From the NCBI GenBank assembly GCA_032119795.1, contig JAUMFO010000091.1:1-64000 (forward strand): a stretch of 64,000 nucleotides of DNA. Direction: 5' to 3'. The position numbers and the translations under genes were made by a program. Below the pieces are notes generated by a model. The model was not told the DNA's origin, did no database searches, and worked only from the letters and a program-made list of their open reading frames with translations. This stretch comes from JAGIBJ01 sp032119795. Lineage in GTDB: Bacteria > Actinomycetota > Thermoleophilia > Solirubrobacterales > Solirubrobacteraceae. Positions 15,834 to 23,776 of this stretch are shown here, piece after piece. Every line of letters starts with the position of its first letter. The first letter of the stretch is position 1.

Positions 15834-16615
15834 GCCGGCGCGGGCAGCATCGCCCGGACCTTGCGACGAGCGGCCGTCAGCTTCAGGCGGCCGAGGACCT
15901 CTTCGGCGAGCGAGATGTAGTCCACGCCCCGGGCAGGACGGTGGTCGAGAATCGACACGCCGCGCTCAGCAGACTCCGCGTACGCGATCGACGCGCGGAT
16001 CACCGTGTCGAAGAGCTTGTCTCCGATGTGCTCCTTGAGGTTCTCGCGAGCCTCACGGGAGTGGGTCGTACGCAGATCGGCGATCGTGAGCACCACACCG
16101 AGCCATTCGAGATCCGGATTCAGTCCGTCCTTGGCGAGTTCGATCAGCGCCGTGGCCTGATCGACGCCCTGCAAGGCGAAGTACTGCGCCTCAGCCGTCA
16201 GCAGCGCGGCGTCGGCGGCGACGAGCGCGTTCACGGTCAGCAGGCCGAGGGTCGGCGGGCAGTCGAGCAGCACCACGTCGTAGTCCTTGGCGACCGTGCG
16301 CAGCGCCCGGCGCAGCGTGAGCTCGCGGCCCATCTTGCCGGCCAGCGCCAGCTCCGCCTCGGCGAGCGTGAGATTGGCTGGCAGCACGCCGTTGACGACC
16401 GCATCCTTGGCTTCGGCACGGCCGATCAGCACGTCGGCGATCGTCGGCGAGGCATCCGGCGGGACGTCGAAGTAGTCCGACAGGTTCCCCTGCGGATCGA
16501 GGTCGACGACGAGGACCGACAGGTCGGCCCGGCGGAAGACGTCGGCGAGCGTCCGCACCGTCGTGGTCTTGCCGGTGCCGCCCTTCTGGGACAGGATCGC
16601 GATGGTGACGCTCAC
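15830..16615 (-). CDS. ParA/Soj-family ATPase
   Basis: 261 residues. Deviant Walker A KGGTGKTT (K11-T18), the VVDLDPQGN and VLLDCPP motifs, and the usual ParA length are all present. Such ATPases position chromosomes, plasmids or envelope machines. No ParB gene is next to it; the partner is an L,D-transpeptidase, so an envelope-positioning role is possible but only inferred. GTG 16615 is supported by a TATCAT box eight bases upstream. Confidence 0.85.
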   Translation of the reverse strand: MSVTIAILSQKGGTGKTTTVRTLADVFRRADLSVLVVDLDPQGNLSDYFDVPPDASPTIADVLIGRAEAKDAVVNGVLPANLTLAEAELALAGKMGRELTLRRALRTVAKDYDVVLLDCPPTLGLLTVNALVAADAALLTAEAQYFALQGVDQATALIELAKDGLNPDLEWLGVVLTIADLRTTHSREARENLKEHIGDKLFDTVIRASIAYAESAERGVSILDHRPARGVDYISLAEEVLGRLKLTAARRKVRAMLPAPA

Positions 16616-16623
16616 GGGCGCCG

Positions 16624-16629
16624 ATGATA
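16624..16629 (-). promoter_or_regulatory. -10-like box, leaderless type
   Basis: TATCAT on the minus strand, eight bases before GTG 16615 of the ParA-type gene. Confidence 0.45.
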
Positions 16630-16669
16630 GACGGCGCCGCGGTCGCGAGCGCCGTCTGGAGGCGTCGCG

Positions 16670-17092
16670 CTAGTCGTTGATCAGCAGTCGCAGGACGAAC
16701 CCTGCGATCTGAACTTCGTCGCCGTCGCTGAGTGCACGCTGCAAATTCACGCGCTCACGATTGACGTAGACGCCGTTGAGCGACCGGTCGTCGAGGACAC
16801 GCACGCTGCGGCCTGCACGCTCGATCACGGCGTGCTTGCGCGAGATCATCGGATCCTCGAGCTGGATATCGGCCGTAATCGAACGGCCGATCCGATGGCT
16901 GCCCTCCGTGAGGTCGATCTCCGTGTGGTCGCCACCGTCAAAGAGGATCAGCAGCGCAGCACGCGAAGTCGACGCACGCACCTGCCGGGCGACGACGTCC
17001 CTGGATTCTCGCGTGGCGAACGTCTCCGGGGTGCTGGTCGCGGCGCGAACTGCGGTCGCGTCGATATGCGTCGTGAGCTGGACGAGGTCCAT
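16670..17092 (-). CDS. FHA-domain protein
   Basis: 140 residues with a single FHA domain in the C-terminal half: HRIGRSITADIQL, then ISRKHAVI and SLNGVYVN, the residues that bind phosphothreonine. The N-terminal 50 residues have no known domain; Thr residues there could be kinase targets, as in GarA-like proteins, but this is inference. ATG 17092 was chosen over a longer in-frame start because GAGGAGAG lies just upstream. No Ser/Thr kinase gene is in the window. Confidence 0.82.
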   Translation of the reverse strand: MDLVQLTTHIDATAVRAATSTPETFATRESRDVVARQVRASTSRAALLILFDGGDHTEIDLTEGSHRIGRSITADIQLEDPMISRKHAVIERAGRSVRVLDDRSLNGVYVNRERVNLQRALSDGDEVQIAGFVLRLLIND

Positions 17093-17347
17093 GGTCTCTC
17101 TCCTCAAGCAAGAGCTCACCCCAGTGTCTAGCAGCAAACGGTGCACACCAAACGCAGTTCGTCCCCCGAACGGAGGCTCGTTTACATGTAGTGCACGTCC
17201 CCCCAAGTGCTGCCAAGGGGTCGCGGTCGCGGGCTCTCACCTTCTCACGGATAAGTGCGTTGCGTCACGCTTCTCAACGGATGATCGGGTGGTCAATCCG
17301 GTGCAACTGAGCGCCAAGGCTCCTCATGAGCAGGAGTTGGGCGGACG

Positions 17348-17635
17348 GTGGAGAACGCCGAAGGCATGGGCATCGCCACGCGAAAGACCACCGAGCAAGC
17401 CGCCCCCGAGCAGACGCGCGCCGCGGGCGCGCAGGCTGACCCGCGCCGCTGCGACGGCTGCGGCCGCGTGCCGCTGGTCGGCGAGTCGATCGCGCACTAC
17501 AAGAGCGGCGCCGTGCGCTGCGACCTGTGCCGCAGCATGCACCACCGCGAGCAGCCCGTCAGTGAAGCGCTCGTCAAGCACGCCCCGGATGGCCCGCACT
17601 CACGAGTGCGCGTGATCCGTCGCCTGCCCAGCTAG
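17348..17635 (+). CDS. Small zinc-ribbon-like protein, 95 aa
   Basis: Not assigned to a family. Two CxxC pairs (CDGCGRVPLVGES and CDLC, about 22 residues apart) suggest a structural zinc site, and the rest is Ala/Gln-rich at the N-terminus and basic at the C-terminus. GTG 17348 has AGGAG about 12 bases upstream; ATG 17366 is an equally possible start. It stands alone in a 600-base region between the FHA gene and the SRPBCC gene. Confidence 0.65.
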   Translation: MENAEGMGIATRKTTEQAAPEQTRAAGAQADPRRCDGCGRVPLVGESIAHYKSGAVRCDLCRSMHHREQPVSEALVKHAPDGPHSRVRVIRRLPS

Positions 17636-17680
17636 CGCGCGCCAGCTCAGTAGCCGCTCGGCAGCGCCCTCCCGATCGCA

Positions 17681-17686
17681 TACGAT
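17681..17686 (+). promoter_or_regulatory. -10-like box, leaderless type
   Basis: TACGAT, nine bases before ATG 17696. Confidence 0.45.
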
Positions 17687-17695
17687 GGCTCGCGA

Positions 17696-18223
17696 ATGGA
17701 CGCGCTGAAAGCCCAGGTCACGATCGAACGGCCGCCCGCCGAGATCTACGACTACCTGATCGACATCGCCAACCACCCCGAATTCTGCGACCACTTCCTG
17801 GTCGACTGGCACCTCACGCGTGAGGACACCATCGGAATCGGAGCTGGCGCTCGCTTCAAGGTCAACGGCCGCGACCGTTTTGCCTGGGGTGAGTACACGA
17901 TCGTCGACGCCCAGCGACCGCGCGTGATCGCGGCCCGCGGCCGCGGCGGGCGCTTCAACCGCGTCCGCAGCGTCTACACGTGGACCCTCACGCCGAACGC
18001 GATGGGAACCACCACCGACGTAACCCTTGAGATCGAGCGTGACGCCCAAGCGCCGTTCGACCGCATGCGCGATCGACTCGGTGGACGCCGTGCCGACGGG
18101 CGCCACTGGCGCCGAGCGATGGGGCGTCTGGAGGCGATCATCGAGACCGGAGAACGCCGTGGTTCTCGGGCGACCGTGAGCGGTGGAGCGCGCAAGCCGG
18201 CTACCGGCTCGCCGCTCCGGTAA
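17696..18223 (+). CDS. SRPBCC (START-like/polyketide cyclase) family protein
   Basis: 175 residues. The N-terminus VTIERPPAEIYDYLIDIANHPE is typical of SRPBCC proteins, whose helix-grip fold holds a hydrophobic ligand; WTLTPNAMGTTTDVTLEIE matches the later strands. The ligand is unknown. The last 35 residues are Arg/Gly-rich and probably disordered. The stop overlaps the -10-like box of the next gene. Confidence 0.75.
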   Translation: MDALKAQVTIERPPAEIYDYLIDIANHPEFCDHFLVDWHLTREDTIGIGAGARFKVNGRDRFAWGEYTIVDAQRPRVIAARGRGGRFNRVRSVYTWTLTPNAMGTTTDVTLEIERDAQAPFDRMRDRLGGRRADGRHWRRAMGRLEAIIETGERRGSRATVSGGARKPATGSPLR

Positions 18224-18226
18224 GGT
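18221..18226 (+). promoter_or_regulatory. -10-like box, leaderless type
   Basis: TAAGGT, ten bases before ATG 18237; it includes the stop codon of the SRPBCC gene. Confidence 0.4.
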
Positions 18227-18236
18227 CTCGCCCGCA

Positions 18237-18815
18237 ATGCCGCGCCTTCGTCCTGTACTTGCCCTCCTCTCGCTGGCCTTGGTCATGCCCTTCGCAGCTT
18301 GTGGAGAAGGCAACGACCCCACCGCCGAGGGACACACCGAGGCCGTTTACGTCACCACGGGTGGCCTGCGGTACCAAGTCCAGATGTCCCGCAAGCTCAA
18401 CCCGTACGACGTTGAGGACCGCGACTACCTCGTCGGCATCAAGGATGCCGCTGGCGAGGTCGCCAACCCCGTCGACACGTGGTTCGGCGTGTTCATCCGC
18501 GTCGAGAACATCACGAACAAGAACGACGCCAAGCCGCAGACGATCAGCTCGGCGACCGAGTTCAAGCTGATGGACAACGAAGGCAACGAAGCCGAGCCGA
18601 TCGAGCTTCCGGCCGAGAACATCTTTGGGTACCGCGCTCAGCCGATCATCCCCGGCGGCCAGCTGCCGAAGGCCAGCTCCACGGCGATGCAGTCGCCGAT
18701 CAGCGGCTCGCTGATCCTCTTCAAGGTCGACCAGGCCATCCTGGAGCGCCGCCCGACCAAACTCCACATCGAGTCCGCCGACGGCTCCGAGGCCGAGGTC
18801 ACCCTCGACATCTAG
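18237..18815 (+). CDS. Lipoprotein, 192 aa, DUF4352-like beta fold
   Basis: Lipoprotein signal with lipobox PFAAC (lipidated C22). The mature part is beta-rich (WFGVFIRVENITNKNDAKPQ; SSATEFKLMDN), resembling the immunoglobulin-like DUF4352/telomeric-repeat-binding-factor type found in exported actinobacterial lipoproteins. The family call is by eye. ATG 18237 starts the signal peptide exactly. The last ~140 bases of this gene have a diverged inverted copy beyond repeat R1 (about 19028-19285). Confidence 0.75.
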   Translation: MPRLRPVLALLSLALVMPFAACGEGNDPTAEGHTEAVYVTTGGLRYQVQMSRKLNPYDVEDRDYLVGIKDAAGEVANPVDTWFGVFIRVENITNKNDAKPQTISSATEFKLMDNEGNEAEPIELPAENIFGYRAQPIIPGGQLPKASSTAMQSPISGSLILFKVDQAILERRPTKLHIESADGSEAEVTLDI

Positions 18816-18850
18816 CCAGCGGCGCCGGCCTTGCCGGCACTCCTGCTTTC

Positions 18851-18880
18851 ACGACGGGCGTCCCTTGGGGCGCCCGTCGT
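18851..18880 (+). terminator. Rho-independent-like terminator
   Basis: ACGACGGGCG (18851-18860) and CGCCCGTCGT (18871-18880) form a perfect 10-bp stem with a 10-base loop, 36 bases after the lipoprotein stop. It is followed by CGTT only. Confidence 0.65.
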
Positions 18881-18930
18881 CGTTCCGGGGCCTTCGACTT
18901 GATGGTTGGCGCCGTGCCTGGTGGGTTTCC

Positions 18931-19027
18931 GCTCGGGGGCGGGGTAGCGCCTGTCGGCCCCACTCCCGCCGCTCGCAGGGCTCGCTCTGGTCGCAACGGT
19001 GCCGCCAGCCGCTACCCGCCCCCGAGC
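18931..19027 (-). repeat. R1: palindromic repeat family R, copy 1
   Basis: Arms 18931-18948 and 19011-19027 pair over 17 bp with one bulged G (GCTCGGGGGCGGG...TAGC). The core, read on the minus strand, contains GTTGCGACC, AGCGAGCCCTGCGAG and GGGAGTGG, shared with R2 and R4. Flanks GGTTTCC and TGCTGGTTGGCGGT are shared with R3. Its centre (18979) is the midpoint of an inverted copy of the lipoprotein gene tail. Confidence 0.85.
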
Positions 19028-19285
19028 TGCTGGTTGGCGGTATTGGCGCACTTTGGTGGGTCTCAGGCCCCGGAACGACGTCGGGGCCCCTGCGGGTCGC
19101 CCGTCGGGCAAGCCGTGGGCCGGGCGAAGCCGGCGCCGCTGGCTGCTGCCGAGGGTGGTCTCGTTCTCAGGGCCGTCGGCGTCTCGGGTGGGGTTGGTCG
19201 GGTCGGTGCTCTGTGGGTCAGCCTTCTCCTTGGCGTTTTGACTGGTTGGCGGCGGAGCGGTCGGCCGTGGCGGAGAAGACGCAGG
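19028..19285 (-). pseudogene. Inverted, diverged copy of the lipoprotein gene 3' end
   Basis: Read on the minus strand, this stretch aligns with the end of the lipoprotein gene at 18237 and the bases after it. Sixteen bases, AGCCAGCGGCGCCGGC, are identical at 18814-18829 and (inverted) 19129-19144. Upstream the match continues with GACGCCGACGGC and CCCGACCAA at roughly three bases in four. No open frame worth keeping is present. It explains half of the gene-free stretch 18816-19647. Confidence 0.7.
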
Positions 19286-19369
19286 CTGGGTGCGCGACAC
19301 GCCGCAATGCCGCTGGTGCGTCGACCCGTGCAGCCAGGGACGTGAGTACCGGCGCATCGCCACTGAGCC

Positions 19370-19465
19370 CGCGACCGCACACGCCCAGACCCCGGCCAGA
19401 GCCAAGGGCGGCGACACCGCCGCACCCGCCGACCCAACCAGTTGCTCAGGCACCGCAGAAGAAGA
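19370..19465 (+). pseudogene. Inverted, diverged copy of the PBP gene 3' end
   Basis: Read on the plus strand, it aligns with the last ~90 bases of the PBP gene, which is on the minus strand. A 21-base stretch encoding KGGDTAA is identical (19403-19423 against 19688-19708 inverted), and flanking bases match at about 70 percent. The frame is not preserved to a stop. With the copy at 19028-19285 and R1/R2 it accounts for most of 18816-19647. Confidence 0.7.
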
Positions 19466-19503
19466 ACGGCCATCGATGCAGGCGGCGAAGACTCCGAAAC
19501 GGC

Positions 19504-19603
19504 GCCGGCGGGGGCAGGGTGACCCCGGGCGGGGCGTTGCGACCAAAGCGAGCCCTGCGAGCGGCGGGAGTGGCCCGAACGGGGTCACCCTGCCCCCGCC
19601 GGC
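19504..19603 (+). repeat. R2: palindromic repeat family R, copy 2
   Basis: Perfect 24-bp arms at 19504-19527 and 19580-19603 (GCCGGCGGGGGCAGGG, then TGACCCCG). The 52-base core carries GTTGCGACC, AGCGAGC, TGCGAG and GGGAGTGG as in R4. It lies just past the PBP stop codon; its centre (19553) is the midpoint between the PBP tail and that tail's inverted copy. Confidence 0.88.
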
Positions 19604-19647
19604 ACAACCAACCAGGAGCCACGCCGCCCGCCAGCGAACGCCCGGAA

Positions 19648-21390
19648 CTACTTCAGTGCAGCCGCAGCAACTTTGGCGAAGGCGGGCGCGGCGGTGTCGC
19701 CGCCCTTGCCCTGGCCGGGCAGCTGGACGGCGATCGCGACTTTGGGGGTGCCCGCCGGTGCGAACCCAGCGAACCAGGCGGTGGTGTCGGTGGTGTCGTC
19801 GGCCGCCGGGCAACCGCCCGGCGGCGGGTTCTCCGGGTCGCATTCGCCTTGGGTAGTACGCAGTTCGGCGGTGCCGGTTTTGCCGGCGACCTTCACGCCG
19901 GCGACTTTGGCGAGGCTGCCGGTGCCGCGGGAGACGACGCCGGCCATCATCGACGTGACCTGGCTGGCGACGTCACGTGGGATTACGCGCTCTCTGCGGG
20001 CCGCCTGGCCGGCTTCGAGCGTCAGCTGGGGGCGCATCCCTCGCTCGGCGATCGTGGCCGACACGAGCGCCATTTGGAGCGCCGTGGCTTGGACCTGGCC
20101 TTGGCCGATCGCTGTGGAGCCCAGGACGAGGTCGTCGTCGCCGAGCGCTTCGGCGTTGGGGATCGAGCTGGTCGCGGCGCCGGGGATTCCAAGGTCCTGG
20201 TTGAACCCGAAGGCCTCGGCCGTCTCGACCAGGTGTTCGCCGCCGACTTTGGCGCCCAGCGGCGCGAAGACGGAGTTGCACGAGTGAACGAAGCTCTCGA
20301 CGAGCGTGCCACCGCAGGATTCGCCGTCGGCGTTTTGGAGTTCCACGCCGGAGAGCGTCGCAGCGGTCTCGACGGGGTAGACCGTCGAGCCTTTGGCGGC
20401 GTCGAAGCGCAGGCCGGCCGTCACCGTGACGATCTTGAAGGTGGAGCCGGGCGGCTGGAGGCCCGAGAACGCGGCACCGGCGAGGGCGAGGATTGCGCCG
20501 TTGCTTGGCTTCACGACGGCAATGCCTCCCAGGCGCCCCGCGAGGGCCTCGACGGCCGCACGCTGCGCGCTGGGCTGGATCGTGGTGCGCACCGCCGAAG
20601 CCTCAGCGGGCTCGGTGCTGGCGATCTCGCGGTCGCCGGCGTAGAGCGTGCCGCCAGGCTGGCCGCGCAGGCGTGCGTCGAAGACGCGCTCCAAGCCGGT
20701 GAGCCCGACCGACGCGTCGGCGGGGACGCCGGCTTTGGCGTAGGCGCTTTTGTCGTCGGCGGGGACCGGTCCCATCTGGCCGACGATTGAGCTGAGCGCC
20801 GTGTCGGTGTTGGGTACGCGATCGGCGCCCTTCACGAGCACGGTGCCGTCGCTGGCGAGGATGTCGGCGCGGGTCGGCAGGGTGGTGGTGCGGCGTAGCT
20901 CCTCATTGGCCTTGAGCCCCGGGAAGCTCAGGGCCTGAGACCAGTCGACGGCGGAGGTCTTGCCGTCCTTGACGATCGGGAGGAGGAGGTCGCCGGAGAG
21001 ATCGCCGAAGAGGCGCGTCTTCACCTTGACGGGCACGCGGTAGCGGTCGTCGCCCGCCTCGGTCACCAGTCCCGATCGAATGCTGGAGACGGTGGCCGTC
21101 TCGCGCGCCTCTCGCTGAAGCTCGGCAAAGCGCTCGACGGTGATCGCACGCCGATCGCTGGCCGAGAGCAGCGCGTACATGCCGGCGTAGTCGCCCTTGG
21201 AGTAGGCGGCGCCGTATTGCGCAGCGACCTGGCTGCGGTCGTCTCCGCCGAGCAGGACCACCGCGCCGACGGCAAGCGCAACGCCGACGGCGGCGATGGC
21301 GAGCGGCGGCAGAAGGCGGCGGCGACGACGACGGCGAGCCGCCGTGCTGCTCGGCAGATGCGGGCGTGAAGGGGCGGGGCGGGTCGACAC
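19648..21390 (-). CDS. Class B penicillin-binding protein (PbpA/FtsI-like transpeptidase)
   Basis: 580 residues. Arg-rich cytoplasmic start, membrane helix (about 33-55), NTF2-like MecA-N type domain (about 60-180), PBP dimerisation region and transpeptidase domain (about 290-580). Active-site motifs: S316-T-F-K319, SCNS, and KTG at 504-506. It should crosslink peptidoglycan outside the membrane and be a beta-lactam target. GTG 21390 was chosen because the sequence further upstream belongs to the opposite strand (topB). Divergent from topB; followed by repeat R2. It resembles the MecA_N-containing PBPs of Actinobacteria rather than canonical FtsI. Confidence 0.9.
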   Translation of the reverse strand: MSTRPAPSRPHLPSSTAARRRRRRRLLPPLAIAAVGVALAVGAVVLLGGDDRSQVAAQYGAAYSKGDYAGMYALLSASDRRAITVERFAELQREARETATVSSIRSGLVTEAGDDRYRVPVKVKTRLFGDLSGDLLLPIVKDGKTSAVDWSQALSFPGLKANEELRRTTTLPTRADILASDGTVLVKGADRVPNTDTALSSIVGQMGPVPADDKSAYAKAGVPADASVGLTGLERVFDARLRGQPGGTLYAGDREIASTEPAEASAVRTTIQPSAQRAAVEALAGRLGGIAVVKPSNGAILALAGAAFSGLQPPGSTFKIVTVTAGLRFDAAKGSTVYPVETAATLSGVELQNADGESCGGTLVESFVHSCNSVFAPLGAKVGGEHLVETAEAFGFNQDLGIPGAATSSIPNAEALGDDDLVLGSTAIGQGQVQATALQMALVSATIAERGMRPQLTLEAGQAARRERVIPRDVASQVTSMMAGVVSRGTGSLAKVAGVKVAGKTGTAELRTTQGECDPENPPPGGCPAADDTTDTTAWFAGFAPAGTPKVAIAVQLPGQGKGGDTAAPAFAKVAAAALK

Positions 21391-21459
21391 TGGGCCCCTA
21401 TCATGGCGCGCCGGGGGCTTCCATCGCGCCGTCACTGCGCTCTTGGCCCGCACCCGCGC

Positions 21460-21465
21460 TACGCT
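21460..21465 (+). promoter_or_regulatory. -10-like box, leaderless type
   Basis: TACGCT, nine bases before GTG 21475 of topB. Confidence 0.45.
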
Positions 21466-21474
21466 GCCCCCGCT

Positions 21475-23766
21475 GTGAGCCGCATCCTCATCATCGCCGA
21501 GAAGCCGTCTGTCGGGCGCGACGTTGCCCGGGTGCTTCCTGGGCCGTTCAAGAAGGGTGAGGGGTTCCTCGAGGGTCCTGAGCACACGATTACGTGGGCG
21601 GTTGGCCACCTCGTGCAGCTCGCCGAGCCCGAGGAATACGGCGAACAGTTCAAGAAGTGGCGCATGGCCGATCTGCCGATCGTGCCGCCGGAGTTCAAGC
21701 TGGTGGTGCGCGATGAGCGCAGCAAGAAGCAGATGAGCGTCGTCACAAAGATGCTCAAAGACGAGGACGTCGACCTCGTCATCAATGCTTGCGATGCCGG
21801 CCGCGAAGGCGAGCTGATCTTCGCCTACCTGTTTGAGAAGGCTGGCGCGAAGAAGCGCAACCTGCCGGTGAAGCGCCTCTGGCTCTCGTCGATGACGAAG
21901 GCCGCCATGGAGGACGCGTTCGCGAATCTCCGCGACGCCGCTGACTACTACACGCTCGAGCAAGCGGCCCGCTCTCGCTCTGAGGCCGACTGGATCGTCG
22001 GCATGAACGCCACGCGCGCCGCCACGATCCGCCTGCGTTCCAGCTTCGACGGCGCCGTCTCCCTCGGCCGCGTGCAGACGCCGACCCTGGCGATCCTCGC
22101 TCGCCGCGAGGAAGAGATCAAAGCGTTCGTCCCCGAGCCCTACTGGCTCGTTGATGCCCGCTTCGACATGGCCGACGGCCGCGGCTACGACGGCCGTCTG
22201 CACCAGGGCGCCCAGCCGCGCCTGCCCACGGCCGAAGAGGCCGACGCGATCGCTGCCGCCGTCAAAGACGGCCAGGGCGAGATCACCAAGCTCGAGAAGA
22301 CGACGCGCAAAGAGATCGCGCCGATGCTCTACGACCTCACGTCGCTGCAGCGAGATGCCAACACCCGCTTTGGCTTCTCGGCGCGCCGCACGCTTGGCGC
22401 TGCGCAGAAGCTCTACGAGGAGCACAAGGCGCTGACCTACCCTCGTACGAGCTCCCGCTACCTGACGACCGACATGATTCCGGACCTCAAGACGATCGCG
22501 TATCGGCTTGAGGAGCGCACCGAGTTCAAGAAGGCCGCCAAGTTCGTGCAGGCCCTTGAGCCGCTGCCGCTGGCCCGCGTGGTCAACGACGAAAAGGTCG
22601 GCGACCACCACGCCATCATCCCGACCGACTCGACCCACCCCGTCGACAAGATGGGCGAGGACGAGAAGAAGATCTACGACATGGTGTGCCGCCGGTTCCT
22701 GGCGATCTTCCATCCGGTCGCCGTCTTCGAGAACACCCGCATCGAGACGACGGTCGAGGGCCCGACCGCGCCGTCGAACGAGGTCATCGGCCACATCTTC
22801 CGCACCCGCGGCAAGGTGCTCGTCGAGGCCGGCTGGCGCGGCGTCTACGGCGAACTCACCGAAGGCGAGACGGCGGCCAGCGACGATGACGAGCAGCGCG
22901 ACCAGACGCTGCCGAAGCTCGAGAAGGGCGAGACGGCCAACGTCACGCACATCGAAGCGCTGGAGAAGGAGACCAAGCCGCCGCGGCGCTACTCCGACGC
23001 CTCGCTGCTGGGTGCCATGGAAGCTGCCGGCAAGCTCGTCGACGACGACGAGATGCGCGAAGCGATGAAGGAGTCCGGCATCGGAACTCCGGCCACGCGC
23101 GCCGCGATCATCGAGCGTCTGATCGACGTCGGCTACACCGAGCGTGACGGCCGCGCCCTCGTCGTGACCGAGAAGGGGACGAACGTGATTCGCCTGCTCG
23201 GCGAGCACATGCTCACTTCGCCCGGGCTCACCGGCGACTGGGAGAAGCGCCTGGCGGCCATCGAGGCCGGCACGGAGAAGCGCGAGGCCTTCATGGCTGA
23301 CATCGCCAAGTTCGCCGAGTCGACGGTCACTGAACTCGACACCGTCCTCAAGGACGTCCGCATTCCGCGGGCCAACCTCGGCCCGTGCCCGGTGTGCGGC
23401 CACGACATCATCGAGAACCGCAAGGGCTACTCCTGCTGGTCGCGCGAGGATCCGGGCTGCGGCTTCGTGATCTGGAAGGCGAAAGCCGGCAAGACGCTCA
23501 ACGCGCAGGTCGTCCGCGAACTCATTCGGTACTCCCGCACAGCCCAGCAGGTCACGGGCTTCCGCGGTCGCAGCGGCCGCCCGTTCCGCGCCAAGCTCGC
23601 GCTGATGCAGAACGAAGAAGGCCGCTGGCGCACCGAGTTCGACGAGGCGTGGGCCAAAGAGGGCGAGAAGGCCGGACCGGCCACCGATGAGACGCCCGAG
23701 GCGCTCGACGCTGCTGCTTCGGCCGCGGCCGCCGTCAGCGGCGACGCCCCGGCGCCGGTCGCCTGA
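21475..23766 (+). CDS. topB: DNA topoisomerase III-like type IA topoisomerase
   Basis: 763 residues. N-terminal Toprim domain (ILIIAEKPSVGRDVA, NACDAGREGELIF) and the catalytic tyrosine Y322 in ALTYPRTSSRYL, with GIGTPATRA later: all type IA signatures. Near 637-665 a CPVCG...CGF pattern looks like one C-terminal zinc-ribbon-type repeat, followed by an Ala-rich tail. Type IA enzymes pass single strands and resolve recombination or replication intermediates. Replication-recombination genes here (topB and the nuclease pair at 28518) may be relevant to the inverted duplications in the window, but that is speculation. Confidence 0.92.
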   Translation: MSRILIIAEKPSVGRDVARVLPGPFKKGEGFLEGPEHTITWAVGHLVQLAEPEEYGEQFKKWRMADLPIVPPEFKLVVRDERSKKQMSVVTKMLKDEDVDLVINACDAGREGELIFAYLFEKAGAKKRNLPVKRLWLSSMTKAAMEDAFANLRDAADYYTLEQAARSRSEADWIVGMNATRAATIRLRSSFDGAVSLGRVQTPTLAILARREEEIKAFVPEPYWLVDARFDMADGRGYDGRLHQGAQPRLPTAEEADAIAAAVKDGQGEITKLEKTTRKEIAPMLYDLTSLQRDANTRFGFSARRTLGAAQKLYEEHKALTYPRTSSRYLTTDMIPDLKTIAYRLEERTEFKKAAKFVQALEPLPLARVVNDEKVGDHHAIIPTDSTHPVDKMGEDEKKIYDMVCRRFLAIFHPVAVFENTRIETTVEGPTAPSNEVIGHIFRTRGKVLVEAGWRGVYGELTEGETAASDDDEQRDQTLPKLEKGETANVTHIEALEKETKPPRRYSDASLLGAMEAAGKLVDDDEMREAMKESGIGTPATRAAIIERLIDVGYTERDGRALVVTEKGTNVIRLLGEHMLTSPGLTGDWEKRLAAIEAGTEKREAFMADIAKFAESTVTELDTVLKDVRIPRANLGPCPVCGHDIIENRKGYSCWSREDPGCGFVIWKAKAGKTLNAQVVRELIRYSRTAQQVTGFRGRSGRPFRAKLALMQNEEGRWRTEFDEAWAKEGEKAGPATDETPEALDAAASAAAAVSGDAPAPVA

Positions 23767-23776
23767 GGCAACCCGC

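Noticed and set aside
18865..20790. Long plus-strand open frame across R1, R2 and the PBP gene
   Set aside because: It runs through two palindromic repeats and antisense to the PBP; composition is Arg/Gly-rich without any domain.
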